DNA of 64,000 nt from Macrobrachium rosenbergii. Its lineage: Eukaryota > Arthropoda > Malacostraca > Decapoda > Palaemonidae. A program made the translations under genes and the position numbers. The stretch's first letter is position 1, and every line of letters starts with the position of its first letter. Below the pieces are notes generated by a model. The model was not told the DNA's origin. It saw only the letters and a list, made by a program, of their open reading frames with translations, and ran no database searches. The DNA is taken from positions 48,910,727 to 48,974,726 of the forward strand of contig NC_089781.1 in assembly GCF_040412425.1 (NCBI RefSeq), in the 5' to 3' direction. This document shows, one piece after another, positions 53,601 to 64,000 of the stretch.

Positions 53601-55210
53601 GCAATAGCCAGAATTTGTTCACATTTTTAATTGCAATCTAAGTATTGGATCTATTACTGATGCAAACTGCAGCGGGCCAATCATATGTTCTGATTGCCAT
53701 CTGGAAACACTGGGCTGTGCAAGGAACCTTTTGAGAACTTGCCTTGTTCTGTTTTGAGTATGATGGGGAGAGACAACAGTCCGTGAAGAGTATCCCAACA
53801 AAGTCCCAGCCACTGATAGTGTCTGCTGGGTGTGAGGTAGGATGTTTTCAAATTTATTATAAAACCTTTTGAATGTAGTCTGCTAACCATTGCTCTTTGG
53901 TTTTTCAAGCACTCTTTTCTTGTGGGTCCCCAGATCTTTTTGTTTGTTCTCGAACAAATACTGTTGATAATTTTGTAAAATATTCTTTAGGCAATGTTTA
54001 GCCCAAAGGGTATGACTTTGAATCTGTACGTATCTTTTCCTATCTGGAACCTTAGGAAGGTGCGGAAGGGAACAGCTATAGGGGTGTGCCAGCATGCATC
54101 TTTCAGATCTATAGAAACTGTCTAAGTCCCTTTTGGAATGATTCATTGTACTTAGGCAACAGTAAATATCTAAAACTTTTGGGGAACAATGTGCTTGTTC
54201 AATGCTGATTAATTGAGGATCACCCATCTTTTGGAGGAATCCTTTTTGAGGACACTGAAGAAACATACTTGGCAGTGAATATACGCATGTTTCTCTATGG
54301 GCCCTATTAACAGGGCCTTTCTGCACGTATAAATAATGCTGCCCCCCCACAAGGAAAACTTCCATTGTCTGCGACATCATCGAAGCAGACCCCCAGCCAA
54401 TATAATTCCTCTTGGTATCTGCCTCCTCCTCTCCCTTCGCCTTTGATAGACATTCCAGTTGTTGCTTCTCCTTTTTCCCCCTATAAGATGGTTTTTGGAC
54501 CTTGTGAAAAAGGATGTCCTTGAAGTTGCTGTTGTCCCTTTGTAGGGAATTGTCCCTTCTGACCACCTACCTGTTTTTTTGAGGAAAACATTTAAGGGTG
54601 ACTGAAGGCTTATATGATTTTTTATCAAAGTGAGCCTTTTTTGGGGTTGGGTAAAGGGAAATTTTGGGTTCTTTGTTTCCTGAATTCCCGTTTCCCCAGA
54701 AGAGCGTACACTTTACAATATTGTTGGTGGGCATGCTCGCTGAGTTGAGCCACAACAGGCTCCTCAAACTGGTCCCTACAGAAGGAGTTAGAATGTAATA
54801 ATGCAGTGACATTGGAGAGTGATTTGATGGAGCTCTCGAATGCTTCCATTTGCGCTTTTATGGGCCATTCTAGGAAGTCACAGAGTGCTTCCCATTGGGT
54901 TCTCATAAAACTTTTGGCCTCAACAGCAAAAATTATCCTGGGACCTTCTGGAAGCCTTTCAGTGCCAACTTCCAGCAAAGTGTTATAATACTAAGGAGTC
55001 AGAGCCTAGCATAAAATTCTGATGAGGCTGTCCCCTCTGAGAGTCTTCTCATAGCAGTCCCTTCTCATAGCAGTCCCAAATTGCTGAGTAGTTGTATCTA
55101 AAGGGAGCTTCTTCCTTCCAAAAGGGAGTTGCAGCGTTGCCCATTCCTTGGTGGAATTTCCGGAAACTGGGATGACTGGGGCAGATGGTTTTAATTCTGC
55201 CATTGTCTCT
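53601..55210 (-). pseudogene. DIRS remnant D: gag end and RT
   Basis: Third DIRS lineage, heavily decayed. Upstream part: SFMRTQWEALCDFLEWPIKA then a QLSEHAHQQYCKVYALLGK block (about 54640-54880), gag C-terminus. RT blocks: YSCSLPHLPKVPDRKRYVQ (about 54040-54090), SKGFIINLKTSYLTPSRHYQ then WLGLCWDT (about 53800-53870), and GPLQFASVIDPILRLQLK near 53620-53680. The YLDD box, RNase H and recombinase are not found; the element is truncated at its 3' side. Confidence 0.7.
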
Positions 55211-55214
55211 TGTT

Positions 55215-55800
55215 TTTAGTCACTACAAATTCTGAAAATCCACCTTCACATGACTAATAATTTTGAAAGTGAAGGGACAGACCGGGTGTAATGTATAATA
55301 ATACCTCTGATCCTTGAGTCCTTGGTGTAAGCTAGGCCACTTAAGGATACATAATCCTAGGACAGTCTACAGACAACATCCACTATTAATTTAGTCTAAA
55401 TTATTCTCACTTACTGCCTAGATTATTGTAGACATTGCATAATCTGAAAGGATTTTCTATATTAATACTGTAATAGGTTGTGGAACATTTCTTTTAGTTA
55501 AAACATTTAGTTAGAATTTAAAACAATTTTCACTTTATGAAACTTTGTAGCAATCAACACTTTACGAAACTAGGTAGCAATCAACGAGCCAGGTTCCAGC
55601 TTTTAAAATGAAATGATCAATTCCAAAAGTTTAAAACTAAAACTTTTAACTAGAACTTAATATTAAGCACTTATCTTGCTATTTTTTATGTTTCCATGAT
55701 CCTCGATAATGAAAACGAAGAAAAAAAAGTAAACTTTTTTTCAGAGCGCTGGTAACGTCATGAACTGTTCACTACAGACCAAAAAGAGTTAATGGCTCCT
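55215..55800. other. No feature recognised
   Basis: AT-rich, non-coding, with runs of A and T. Possibly the leader of remnant D. Confidence 0.4.
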
Positions 55801-56098
55801 GGGTCTTTAATGGCCTGGTTGTAAACAAGAGGGTGGATGCACATGCGCAATACTGTAGTCACTTCTCTTTCTTGCAGGTTCTTTTGATGCTGGAAAAACT
55901 GGGTTCAGCTTTGCTGAAGATACAGGAAGGTGCCCTCTTATCTTTGAGTCCATTACAGTATATACTTCATCACGTATTATAATGTTAATCACAATACCTC
56001 ACCAAAAGATCAACTAGAAGAGAATTCTTTGCCATCAGTTTGGTCACCATGGAGCTCTGATAGACCATGGAAGGTAACTCCTTGAGGATGAAACAAGC
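55801..56098. repeat. Dispersed repeat Y, copy 2
   Basis: 56004-56098 is the inverted counterpart of 24303-24395. The adjoining 55807-55992 holds a 61-codon minus-strand frame with no recognised family; it could be part of the same repeat, but copy 1 is cut before it by a (TTA)n tract. Confidence 0.5.
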
Positions 56099-56139
56099 GA
56101 CTATGCTATAAAAAAAACATGGAATAAATTAATAAATGT

Positions 56140-56215
56140 ATGAAATTTGAGCCATATGGCCAAGTGCTTGGGCATGGGAGGCCACTCAGCACTGTCGTGG
56201 TAATGGAGGTATGAA
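56140..56215. repeat. SINE-like fragment
   Basis: 'gagccatatggccaagtgct' followed by 'gggaggccactcagcact' resembles a widespread short repeat I associate with decapod genomes. The identification is from memory and short. Confidence 0.35.
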
Positions 56216-56586
56216 TGAATTTTTTTATTAATTAAAACTTATACATACATGCAAATAATGGTACATAAAACAATGCACAGTTTAAATAATGTTAATAATA
56301 CCAATTACTTGGTTAACTTCCTAGATTCTCTTTCTCTTAAAAGTAATATCATTAGCTTCCTCATTTCATTTGGATTATCTTGGCCCATCAAGTCTCTCCA
56401 ACTTTTTTATATACAATGAAGGAAGAGTTACCTGGGTCAGATTTAATTCTATGTAAATACAACAGACCCAACTCCACCCTTTGCAATCAAGTGATAATTT
56501 ACAAGAATCTACATAAATAATTTCAACAGACAAGGTTCAAAATTGCACTTTATAATAAAAGTATTTTAAGGCCTATATTATTTGCA
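56216..56586. other. No feature recognised
   Basis: AT-rich. A minus-strand stretch reads WRDLMGQDNPNEMRKLMILL then LRERESRKL (about 56320-56410) and could be a fossil coding tail, but there is no further support. Confidence 0.3.
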
Positions 56587-57040
56587 ACATCAAGTTCTGT
56601 TAGCCCTCTAACGCCGAGCCTCTATTTACAAAAGTGTCTGTCGTATGCCGGCGGCGTTTGGGAGTTAGCGCCGAAGCGGAAAAAGAGTTTTTTTTTCAAA
56701 AAATCACAGCACGCTTAGTTTTTAAGATTAACAGTTCATTTTTGGCTCCTTTTTTTGTCATTGCCTGAAGTTTAGTATGCAACCATCAGAAATGAAAAAA
56801 AATATCATTATCATAAATAAATATTGAAATATATGACAGCGCAAAAAAAAATTTCATATATAATTGTATACAAATAGCGCTGTGAGCAAAACGGTTAAAG
56901 CTAACGAGTTATTTTTTTTCTTTTTATTGTACACTAAATTGTGATGATTTTGGTATATAACAAATTGTAAAACGATCAAAGCAACACAGAGAAAATATTA
57001 TCACAAAATGATGCATGAATTCGTAACGCGCGGACGTAAA
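56587..57040. mobile_element. Second piggyBac-like copy, truncated
   Basis: Homologous to 29803-30240: CCTCTATTTACAAAA, GTATGCCGGCGGCGTTTGG and CGTAACGCGCGGACGTAAAA are shared. The start CCCTCTAACGCC is diverged from CCCTTAAACACTG. It is cut at 57040 by the 3' terminus of DIRS C, so C inserted later. Confidence 0.8.
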
Positions 57041-57365
57041 AAAAGGATTTTGACAAAGGAAAAATCTATTTCTGGGGAGAGACCTGTGTCACCCGGTGAA
57101 ATAACCATTCAGCACTTATTTCTAGGTAAATCTATTGCTAAATATACCAGAGAAAAGCTAAATGCCAAGCTGGAGTTACTACCCCCAGTGCGAGCTCCAT
57201 GAAATGGAGTCGTGTATGAGAAAGGGTGAGATTGTCACAATCACAGGCCTCCGCCCCGTAAACATTCCCAATGTCAAAAGTCCCACCGAGTGAGGTGCCG
57301 ATACAAACCCCCGCACCGCTCGCGGACTGTAAACAAACCAGCGCCACCTACATTCCATGTTAGCA
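57041..57365 (-). repeat. 3' inverted terminal repeat of DIRS C
   Basis: Same layout as 1600-1925: AAGGATTTTGACAAAGGA, then a block with 'aaatataccagagaaaagct' and 'gttactacccccagt'. Its outer 60 bases are complemented at 57418-57483. Confidence 0.8.
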
Positions 57366-57439
57366 CCCACCATCCTGGAATGGTATTTTATCAAGGGGGG
57401 GGAAAAAGAATCAGAGGTGGGTCACCGGGTGACACAGGT

Positions 57440-57520
57440 CTCTCCCCAGAAATAGATTTTTCCTTTGTCAAAATCCTTTTTCTGGGTTATCCGACCTGTG
57501 TCAGCCAGTGAAATAATAAC
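57440..57520 (-). repeat. Internal complementary region of DIRS C
   Basis: 57440-57482 complements the 3' terminus at 57041-57085. 57483-57520 (CTGGGTTATCCGACCTG onward) should complement the unseen 5' terminus beyond 64000. Confidence 0.8.
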
Positions 57521-57529
57521 AGAGAAACA

Positions 57530-57865
57530 AAATACCATCCTGAAACAACAAAAGAAACTTGTAGAGGAAAGAAATAAAACTATAATTCCACAAGAGTTTT
57601 AATTATCCAAGTAGCAAAAATATAGGTAGGTACTTAAATATATAATATAATCCTTTTAAATATATACATAGGATTAAGGTGGGGGAACTATGTTCCACAC
57701 GACAAAAGAACACAAAAACGTATTTAAATGTAAACATAGGAGACAATACAACACTATAACATGGTCAGGAGACAGGCTGTGAAGTATGCCTGACCTGGAG
57801 GTGATCGAAAGGGAATAAATGAGGCAGGTAGGAGGGAGGAAAGTGACTGAGTACAAGAAAAGGAA
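57530..57865 (-). other. DIRS C 3' non-coding region
   Basis: AT-rich spacer between the recombinase stop and the complementary region. No coding frame. Confidence 0.6.
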
Positions 57866-60141
57866 TTAAACAGAGGGAGGAACAATGTTTCCTGCCGCCA
57901 CTGTGGTGAACTTCAGAGCTTCTAGGGATTTCAAATAGTGGCGTTTGAAAACTAGGGGAGACTTCCACCCTGTATATTTTGTAAGATCCTCGAAATTCAT
58001 ATGATGGAAATAATTAGTGGAGGTGGCCACCGCCCTAATGTCATGTACTTTTGGAACTGAGTCTGGGTTTGCTTGTTTAATAAAATACAAGATCTGCTGT
58101 CTGATGGCTTTCATAGAAATAGTTCCTCCCCCTTCCCTTACAAACAGAGGCCCCGAAGTTATCTGTGAGGTCCTGTCTAAATAGGCCTTTAAAGTAAAGA
58201 CTGGGCATAAAGACAGGTCTTGTGGGAGGGGGATGACTTTCCAGGGAGACCACCTATCTCGAGGATCTTCATTCTTAGCTAGAAACTTAGGGTGAGGGGC
58301 TAGCAACACTTCACCTGATGGAAGGAAATCAATATGATTGGGTTCTCTAGACAGGGCAGACTGCTCGGAAATTCTAGCACCTGAAGCTAAACTAATTAAA
58401 AATAAGGTCTTCCTCAATAAATTTAGGAAAGAACAATTTTGATTATCCGTTTCTGAAGCTAATTTAAGGACATCATTTAAGAACCAGGAAACCGTATGTG
58501 GGCGGGTTATTGGTCTTAAACGAGCACAGGCTTTAGGGATTGACGAAAAATAAGAATCCGTTAAGTTAATTTTAAACCCGTGTAAAAATATCTTTTTCAA
58601 AGCTGATTTGGCTGTAGTAATAGTACTTGATGCAAGACCTTTCTCAAATAATGACCTAAAAAATGAAATTGCTAAATTTGTGGTCATTACAGTTGCTTCA
58701 GATTCTTTTAGGAAGAGTGCTAATTTCTTAACTGCTGAGTCATATTGTCTGAGAGTGGATTCCCTTTTGTCTGATTCTAGGAACAAAGTGTTAATAGGAT
58801 CAATATTAGCATCTTTCTGAGCTGCAAACTTCATGAAATCCACAAAGCTAGGGCATTCTGAATTCTTGAGGAAGCTGACACAGTCTGAGTTTGTACTATT
58901 TGCGTCAGTTTTGGGTTGGGAATTTGCAAGCACCGAAGCTTCAGCTCTAGAAGAAGTGGAAACCAGTTGCTCTTCGGCCAGTTGGGAGCCAATAGGGCTA
59001 TCTGACCTTTGAATGTCCTGAGCTTGTGAAGGACTTTCAGTAACAGGTTTACTGGAGGAAACAGATAGATCCTTTGCCACTTGTTCCAATCTATTGACAT
59101 TGCATTCCGACTCCAGCAGAGTTGTCCTGGATAGGGAATCTGTAATGACATTCCGGACCCCTGCAAGATGAGTAGCAGACAGATGCCACCGGTGTTTGTT
59201 TGCTAGGGAGAATATTGCTATCATAACCTGGTTGATCCGACTCGACTTGGAACCCCCTCTGTTTATACAATGTACCACTACTGCGCTGTCCAAGACCAGT
59301 CTTATATGAATCACATTGTTTGGACGCAGCTTCTTCAGGGTTAGAAAGACTGCCATAGCTTCCAGGACATTGATATGGAACTGGCGGAACATGGTGGACA
59401 AAGTTCCCTGTACTTTCTTGTGTTGAGAGTATCCTCCCCACCCGCTTAGGGAAGCGTCGGTGTGAATTACTAATGCCGGAGGGGGAAATTGAAGAGGTAC
59501 TGAATTCGATAAGCTCTTGACTGTCGTCCAAGGCCGGAGTCTCTTTTTCAGAATTGGTGGAATCAGGGACACCTTGTCTCTGAACCTGACATTGGCTCGG
59601 CTCCGCCATACCCTGTTTATATCCTTCAGTTTGAATTTCAGAAGTAGATCCGTCACTGAAGCAAACTGAAGAGAACCTAAGACTCTTTCTTGGGTACGGC
59701 GGGAAGCTTTCTTGTTCTTGAGGAACTGCCTGGTTGCCTTGGCTATTTCTCTCCGTTTGGCCGGCGGAAGAGATAGTTTGTGTGAACACAGGTCCCACTG
59801 GATCCCTAACCATTGAAAGCGACTCTCCGGTACTAGGTGGGATTTCTCCCTGTTTATTTGAAAGCCTAGGGATTCCAGAAAGCCAATTACTATGGCTGTC
59901 GCTCTCCGGCATTTGTTGGCGTTGGATGCCCAAACGATCCAATCGTCTAGGTATGCGGCTAGCAAGATCCCCTGAGACCGGAGTTGCTGAACTACCGTAT
60001 CTGCCAGTTTGGTGAAGATTCTGGGGGCTATATTGAGACCGAATGGCATGACTCTGAACGAGTATGCTTGATTTCCCAGTCTGAACCCCAGATAAGGAGA
60101 GAACCTTCTCGCAATCGGGACGTGATAGTAAGCGTCTGAAA
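57866..60141 (-). CDS. DIRS C fused RT-RNase H-tyrosine recombinase frame
   Basis: The open frame starts at 60481 (871 codons), but its first 113 residues are out of frame with RT because of a 1-bp deletion near 60141. From there: LSDAYYHVPI, FRVMPFGLNIAPRIFTKL, YLDD (residues 177-180); RNase H D342 (HTDASLSGWGG), E374 (LEAMAVF), D398 (LDSAVVVH), D448 (ITDSLSR). The tyrosine recombinase has R703 (SGARISE), H813-x-x-R816 (KVHDIRAVATS) and Y849 (FKRHYLK). All these catalytic residues are kept. In A and B, RNase H and recombinase lie in different overlapping frames. A deletion of about 150 bases at 59107 removed the GLQVDLFAT connector here and fused the frames. Confidence 0.9.
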
Positions 60142-60560
60142 GTCTATAGAGGTGGTTACGGCTCCACGGGGCAGTAGGGTCCGAACCTGCGAGATTGTAA
60201 GCATTCGAAACTTGTCGCATTGAATGTAAGAATTTAGACGAGACGAGTCTAGAATTACTCTCCGCTGACTGGAACCTTTCTTCGGAACACTGAACAGTCT
60301 GCCTTGAAATTTCAAGTGTCTCGCTTTCTTTATTGCCCTCTTTTGTAATAGATCTTTCACAAAGTCCTTCAGAGCCTTGGACGGTGATTGATGGAACCTG
60401 ACTGGGGGGGGAGGACCCTTGCACCAACTCCACCACAGTCCTTTGGAGACTATGCTCTGGGCCCAGGGACTGAAGTTCCACTGGTCCCGGAAATGATACA
60501 ACCTCCCGCCTACCTGAGATATCTCACTGGGCGGGAGAAGGTCTGCCTCCTCTGGAGCCT
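60142..60560 (-). pseudogene. DIRS C RT N-terminal part, separate frame
   Basis: Reads SQVGGRLYHFRDQWNFSPWA, FVKDLLQKRAIKKARHLKFQ, GRLFSVPKK, YIQCDKFRMLTISQVR and GAVTTSID, then leaves frame at about 60141 before LSDAYYHVP. It overlaps the gag stop region at 60524-60560. Confidence 0.8.
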
Positions 60561-62596
60561 CTGCCTCCTCTTCCTCTGGAGGAGGAGCGAGGTGTTCCTC
60601 TACCTCTAAAATATCCTCTGGCCCTAGTTCCCCTTGCATTTTGTATTGATCGAAATGCCCCCTGGCTTTCATATGAAGCATTGAAAGCCGGGGAAGAGAC
60701 ATATGAAGGGGTAGCGAGAGGCTGATGGGCTGGTTGAACCAGCACATACTGAGGTTGAGGTTGGGTATGAGAGGTTGAAGGATGACCGGGAGCGGGAACC
60801 TGGACAGCCTGCAAGACAGTCTGAGCAGGAAGCCGTTTGAACTTTTTGAATTTCTTACCGGACTTAGGGTGGGGTCCGGCGGGCTCAGACTGTTTTCTCT
60901 TGAATGATAGACCCCAACGGGAGCGGAGACTTTGATTGGCCCTAGCTGCCTCAGCTAGGACCGCATCAACCTCTTCCTGGGGGAAGAGATTAGCTCCCCA
61001 GATGGAACTTTTCATAAGCCTGTTAGACTCATGACGGATGGTGGCTGCCGAAAAGATGTGCTTTCGGCAGTTCATCCGGGCCTTGATGAAGTCATACAGG
61101 TCCTGCTGAAAACTCGCCAAGAGAGATTTCGTCAGGACCTGGAACAAAGCGTCTTCGCTGTAGACCACCGACGTTGCTTCCGCCAAAGTCAGAGAGTTTA
61201 AGGACCTGCTAAGCCTGTCCTTAGTCTCAGCTTCAGCTTTCAGAAGCAACTCCGGGATCTTAGGAAGTTGCTCACTGAACAAGTTAGAAGCGCAGTCAGG
61301 GTCAAGTCGAGTCACCGTGAAAGTGGCTGGGGCTCCTTCCCAAAACTCAGAATCTCCTGGGAAGACAAGAGAGGTGGGATCTGTCTCCCGGAGATGAGGA
61401 AGAGGCTTACCCTCCATGCAAGCTTGGCTAGTGAGGGAAGCCACTTTTGAGGTGCAAGGGGTAGGAAGAATCTCTCCCAAAGAGAACATCGTAAACGCAC
61501 CCTTGGCCGGGGTGAGTTTGGTGTTCTCCGCCTGCCACTCCGTTAATGTCCTTAGCAGAGACGACTGGGCCTGGTCCCTCGGGAAGATGACAGTCTCCTT
61601 GGGGACCTTATCGGACCGAATCCATGCCTCCTCAGTGAGTCTGGCATAACCTGGGTAAGGAGATTCCAGACCAGGAGGGAAGAATTCGAGTTCCTCCAAC
61701 CTACAGGTGCCTAGGCCCTCGATGGTAAGGGTACCCTCATGCTGGGGAGCATAAAGGGTCAGGCACCAAGGGTTCCCCTTATCAAAGGGAGGAAGGCTGA
61801 AGGTGTCCGGAACGGAGAAAGATCTGGTGGCCGCTCCGCCACGCATGAATCCAGAGATTAAGTTCCCTTGGGACTTAACCTGCTGCGATAGGGAAAGCAC
61901 GGAAGCATTAGATGATGACAGCTGATTCGAGAGTTGCGACAGCTTGTCGTCAACTCTCTTGTCGAGCTTCTGCATAAGAAGCTCGGCAAATGCTTCTGCA
62001 TCAAAGGAAGGAGGGGGGGGAACCTCCTTACTCTGCTTGGTTCGTGCTCCCTTCCCAGAGGTAGAGGCCTTGCTCGTAGACGGCACGGGGCTAGGAGCCC
62101 GTGACGTCTTCGAGGGAACCCCGGAGCGGACTTTCTGGGTCTTCAAGGTCTTTTTCTTAATAGACTTAACCTTAGGGACGGTAGACCTTGCACCGTCCAT
62201 AAGGCAAGAGGATTTCACGAATCCCCTGAAAGAAGAAGCAGAAGAAGAAGGAGAGCTAAACAGATATTCACCTGCCTCACTTACCCCCTTACCTGCTTGG
62301 AGATCCAGGTCCACGTTCATGGGCTCCAGGTTCAAATTAAGGGCCGCAACATCTTCAGTGACCTCTCCGCATGCGGCCACGTCTTCCTGGGAAGGCTGAG
62401 TCATCTCCCGGATCCCAGCGATCAAAGGGGCGGCTACCTCGTCAGCAACTGACGCTGAGATCCAGGCGCCGGGGAAGAGAACGCTGCAAATGTCCTTGGA
62501 AAGGACGTAGGGTTTCCCTGCCCCGACGTTCCTCCCGAAGCCGCTGACCCAGGTCTTGAGGGTCAGAAGCGAAGAGTCACGAGAGCTGCGGTCAAT
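60524..62596 (-). CDS. DIRS C gag main exon (690 codons, open)
   Basis: Starts at the TTCTTTCAG acceptor (62597) with IDRSSRDSSLLTLKTWVSGF. Contains GRNVGAGKPYVLSKDICSVL, a Ser/Lys linker, a coiled segment (LLMQKLDKRVDDKLSQLSNQ), EGLGTCRLEELEFFPPG, VPKETVIFPRDQAQSSLLRT, FTMFSLGEILPTPC and DFIKARMNCRKHIFSAATIR. The C-terminus is Arg/Gly-rich (RARGYFRGRGTPRSSSRGRG), likely RNA binding. No stops, the only intact gag of the family here. The frame also runs 22 codons back into the intron, which I exclude because the splice site matches those in A and B. Confidence 0.85.
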   Translation of the reverse strand: MDRSSRDSSLLTLKTWVSGFGRNVGAGKPYVLSKDICSVLFPGAWISASVADEVAAPLIAGIREMTQPSQEDVAACGEVTEDVAALNLNLEPMNVDLDLQAGKGVSEAGEYLFSSPSSSASSFRGFVKSSCLMDGARSTVPKVKSIKKKTLKTQKVRSGVPSKTSRAPSPVPSTSKASTSGKGARTKQSKEVPPPPSFDAEAFAELLMQKLDKRVDDKLSQLSNQLSSSNASVLSLSQQVKSQGNLISGFMRGGAATRSFSVPDTFSLPPFDKGNPWCLTLYAPQHEGTLTIEGLGTCRLEELEFFPPGLESPYPGYARLTEEAWIRSDKVPKETVIFPRDQAQSSLLRTLTEWQAENTKLTPAKGAFTMFSLGEILPTPCTSKVASLTSQACMEGKPLPHLRETDPTSLVFPGDSEFWEGAPATFTVTRLDPDCASNLFSEQLPKIPELLLKAEAETKDRLSRSLNSLTLAEATSVVYSEDALFQVLTKSLLASFQQDLYDFIKARMNCRKHIFSAATIRHESNRLMKSSIWGANLFPQEEVDAVLAEAARANQSLRSRWGLSFKRKQSEPAGPHPKSGKKFKKFKRLPAQTVLQAVQVPAPGHPSTSHTQPQPQYVLVQPAHQPLATPSYVSSPAFNASYESQGAFRSIQNARGTRARGYFRGRGTPRSSSRGRGGRGSRGGRPSPAQ

Positions 62597-62715
62597 CTGA
62601 AAGAAGGAGAATATCAGGTGACCAAATCTCCTAAAAAAAAGGAATATCTTCCAATTATCCATAAGAGACGAAACTCAAAGAAAAGCATGAATCGGAATGG
62701 AAATAACTAACTTAC
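62597..62715 (-). other. Conserved intron in DIRS C gag (119 nt)
   Basis: Donor GAGTCG|GTAAGT and acceptor CTCCTTCTTTCAG on the minus strand; same position as in A and B. Confidence 0.7.
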
Positions 62716-62886
62716 CGACTCATCCAGAACCCGCTCATAGAGAGCGTAGCACACCTCACAGCCATCAGGGTGCCAGACGACCAGGTCCCCTACGTGAACG
62801 GTGCACCCGGAGTGGGACCTGCAAACTTCATGGCCGCTTGCTTGCTGCAGGACTGCCGTGCATCCCTGCTCCTGACAACGCACCAT
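62716..62886 (-). CDS. DIRS C gag Cys/His-rich exon
   Basis: 171 nt, open, in frame with the main exon. Starts MVRCQEQGCTAVLQQASGHE, then VCRSHSGCTV and DGCEVCYALYERVLDES. The ATG could be the Gag start, but a CCACCTACAG acceptor directly before it, shared with A and B, suggests an upstream exon. Clustered Cys/His suggests zinc binding. Confidence 0.72.
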
Positions 62887-64000
62887 CTGTAGGTGGACGG
62901 GTACATGAGTATGCTGATAAGGCCGCCGGAGTAGGGTGCTGGAGCAGTGTCTTCGGATAATAGATAATTAGACCAGATAGACCCCACCGGAGCATACCGG
63001 AAGGATAAGAGGTCTACTAGATCATGCAAGATCAAAAACAACATAAAGGGACTGCCGGAGTTAATCCGGAGCAACAGGAAGGTCCCGATAAAGACGTGTA
63101 AAAATCAAAATATATATGCTAGTGAAAGGTCAACTATAAGTAAGAGTTGGGTGTTTCCGCTTGGAGCCGGGGGAGTCCTGTTACCCTAATACAGTGACAG
63201 CGGAGGAGGTGTGGTGAGCACCGACCGACCATACACCATACCCACCGGAGTGGTAAGCAACGAGAACGCCTGACTACCTAGCGGAAAATGAAAAATTAGC
63301 TAGTCGGCGAAGGGTAGATACTAGGGAACGGTATGAGTTCTAAATGAATAGAACAAAGGGTAAACGTCAATGGCGTGTGAAAATAAGACAGAAGACAGTC
63401 AGGTGGGAAACTCTAACTGGCTACATGTACAAAATTTTTTCCCGAGGTGACGGTCTGGGAGAACGACACCCTGGCTGGGGAAAAAACAACGCACTGACGT
63501 TAGGGGGAGGGGGGGAGGGGGGACAGGCCAGGAGAGGGGGACCAGTATCGGCAACCAGGGGGTGAGTGAGCACTCCCCGGGCGCCATGAGGCCCACCTTT
63601 CTCTCTCTCGACCGGTCGAACATGTACGAACGATTAATGAGAGAGGAGAGAATGGGGGACCCTCAAAGGCCAAATGAGCAAGGAAAGGTAAAAGGAATGG
63701 TGAACAGGAGTGTGGGGGCACCCCCGGTCACCAAAAAAGTCCTCGACAGGGTGCCGACCGGGTAAGGTCGGATACCCAGTACCGAGAGGACAAAACCAAT
63801 CAATGCAGAGGAAGGGGATGTAGGCTATAGCGTAAGGATCAGGGTAAAAAGCTCTCAAGCCTTGGTAAGTTAACAAAGTACATGAAAGCGAACCAAGGGG
63901 AAGAGAGCAGGGGGAAGGAGGTAGGAGAGGGGATATACATGAAGTTGGAAAGCTAACCCGAAGGTGCGGTTCGGACAAGGGTAGGCTACATAAAGATACC
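62887..64000 (-). other. DIRS C 5' leader, partial
   Basis: No frame shared with A or B is recognised. A G-rich run (63500-63540) is notable. The 5' inverted repeat must lie beyond the window. Confidence 0.5.

Larger units (their letters stand above)
57041..64000 (-). mobile_element. DIRS-type retrotransposon C (5' end beyond window)
   Basis: Best preserved member of family A/B/C. From its 3' end: inverted repeat (57041-about 57365), internal complementary region (57440-57520), recombinase and RT-RNase H (57866-about 60560), gag (60524-62596 and 62716-62886) and leader. The 5' inverted repeat is not inside the window. It is damaged by a 1-bp deletion near 60141 and an internal deletion near 59107. 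Confidence 0.9.

Noticed and set aside
62597..62662. Gag of DIRS C starting at 62662
   Set aside because: Those 22 codons are intron read-through; the acceptor at 62597 is conserved in A and B and the sequence upstream of it is not.
1..64000. tRNA or rRNA genes
   Set aside because: No cloverleaf with matching A and B boxes or rRNA core was recognised; the tRNA-like pieces seen are short SINE-type fragments.

Overview
This is a eukaryotic, arthropod-type genomic window made almost entirely of transposable elements. A decapod crustacean is my best guess. The grounds are several DIRS-type tyrosine-recombinase retrotransposons, short SINE-like heads and tails of a kind I associate with decapods, long (GA)n and (TTA)n microsatellites, and an animal RAD9 exon with GT-AG borders. 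There are no bacterial genes, operons or ribosome binding sites. The only support for host genes is on the minus strand at about 12.1-15.3 kb: one clear RAD9 checkpoint-clamp exon, and one unidentified terminal coding exon with a poly(A) signal.

Layout. 1-1.6 kb: a LINE reverse-transcriptase fragment, a pogo/Tigger-like MITE end and a dispersed repeat. 1.6-9.8 kb: DIRS element A (minus). 10-11.5 kb: a Ty3/gypsy integrase tail cut by a dispersed repeat. 11.5-15.8 kb: host-like DNA with the exons. 15.8-24.3 kb: DIRS element B (plus), upstream of the RAD9 exon in gene orientation, so probably inside a RAD9 intron. 24.3-26.3 kb: microsatellite, SINE-like piece and a 1.6 kb MITE. 26.3-53.2 kb: one minus-strand LINE (ORF1, endonuclease, RT, RNase H) cut into pieces by a piggyBac-like element with 380-bp tandem repeats, DIRS element E of another lineage, a Tigger-like MITE, a roughly 0.37 kb unknown insert, and a Tigger transposon. 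The Tigger itself carries an 8.2 kb Ty3/gypsy LTR retrotransposon and a further MITE. 53.4-55.2 kb: decayed DIRS remnant D. 55.8-57.0 kb: dispersed repeats and a second piggyBac-like copy. 57.04 kb to the window end: DIRS element C (minus, truncated by the window).

How the parts work. Elements A, B and C are one family. They encode a Gag whose Cys/His-rich 57-codon exon lies between introns, then an RT-RNase H frame overlapping a tyrosine-recombinase frame. They have inverted terminal repeats, and next to the 3' end an internal complementary region that joins the complements of both termini, the classic DIRS arrangement. All are broken by frameshifts, a 31-bp duplication (B) or deletions (C). 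The LTR element has LTRs, primer site, polypurine tract, a TAAC target duplication and recognisable Gag, protease, RT, RNase H and integrase. It also has a second, well-formed retropepsin-like domain between RNase H and integrase, the most unusual feature here.
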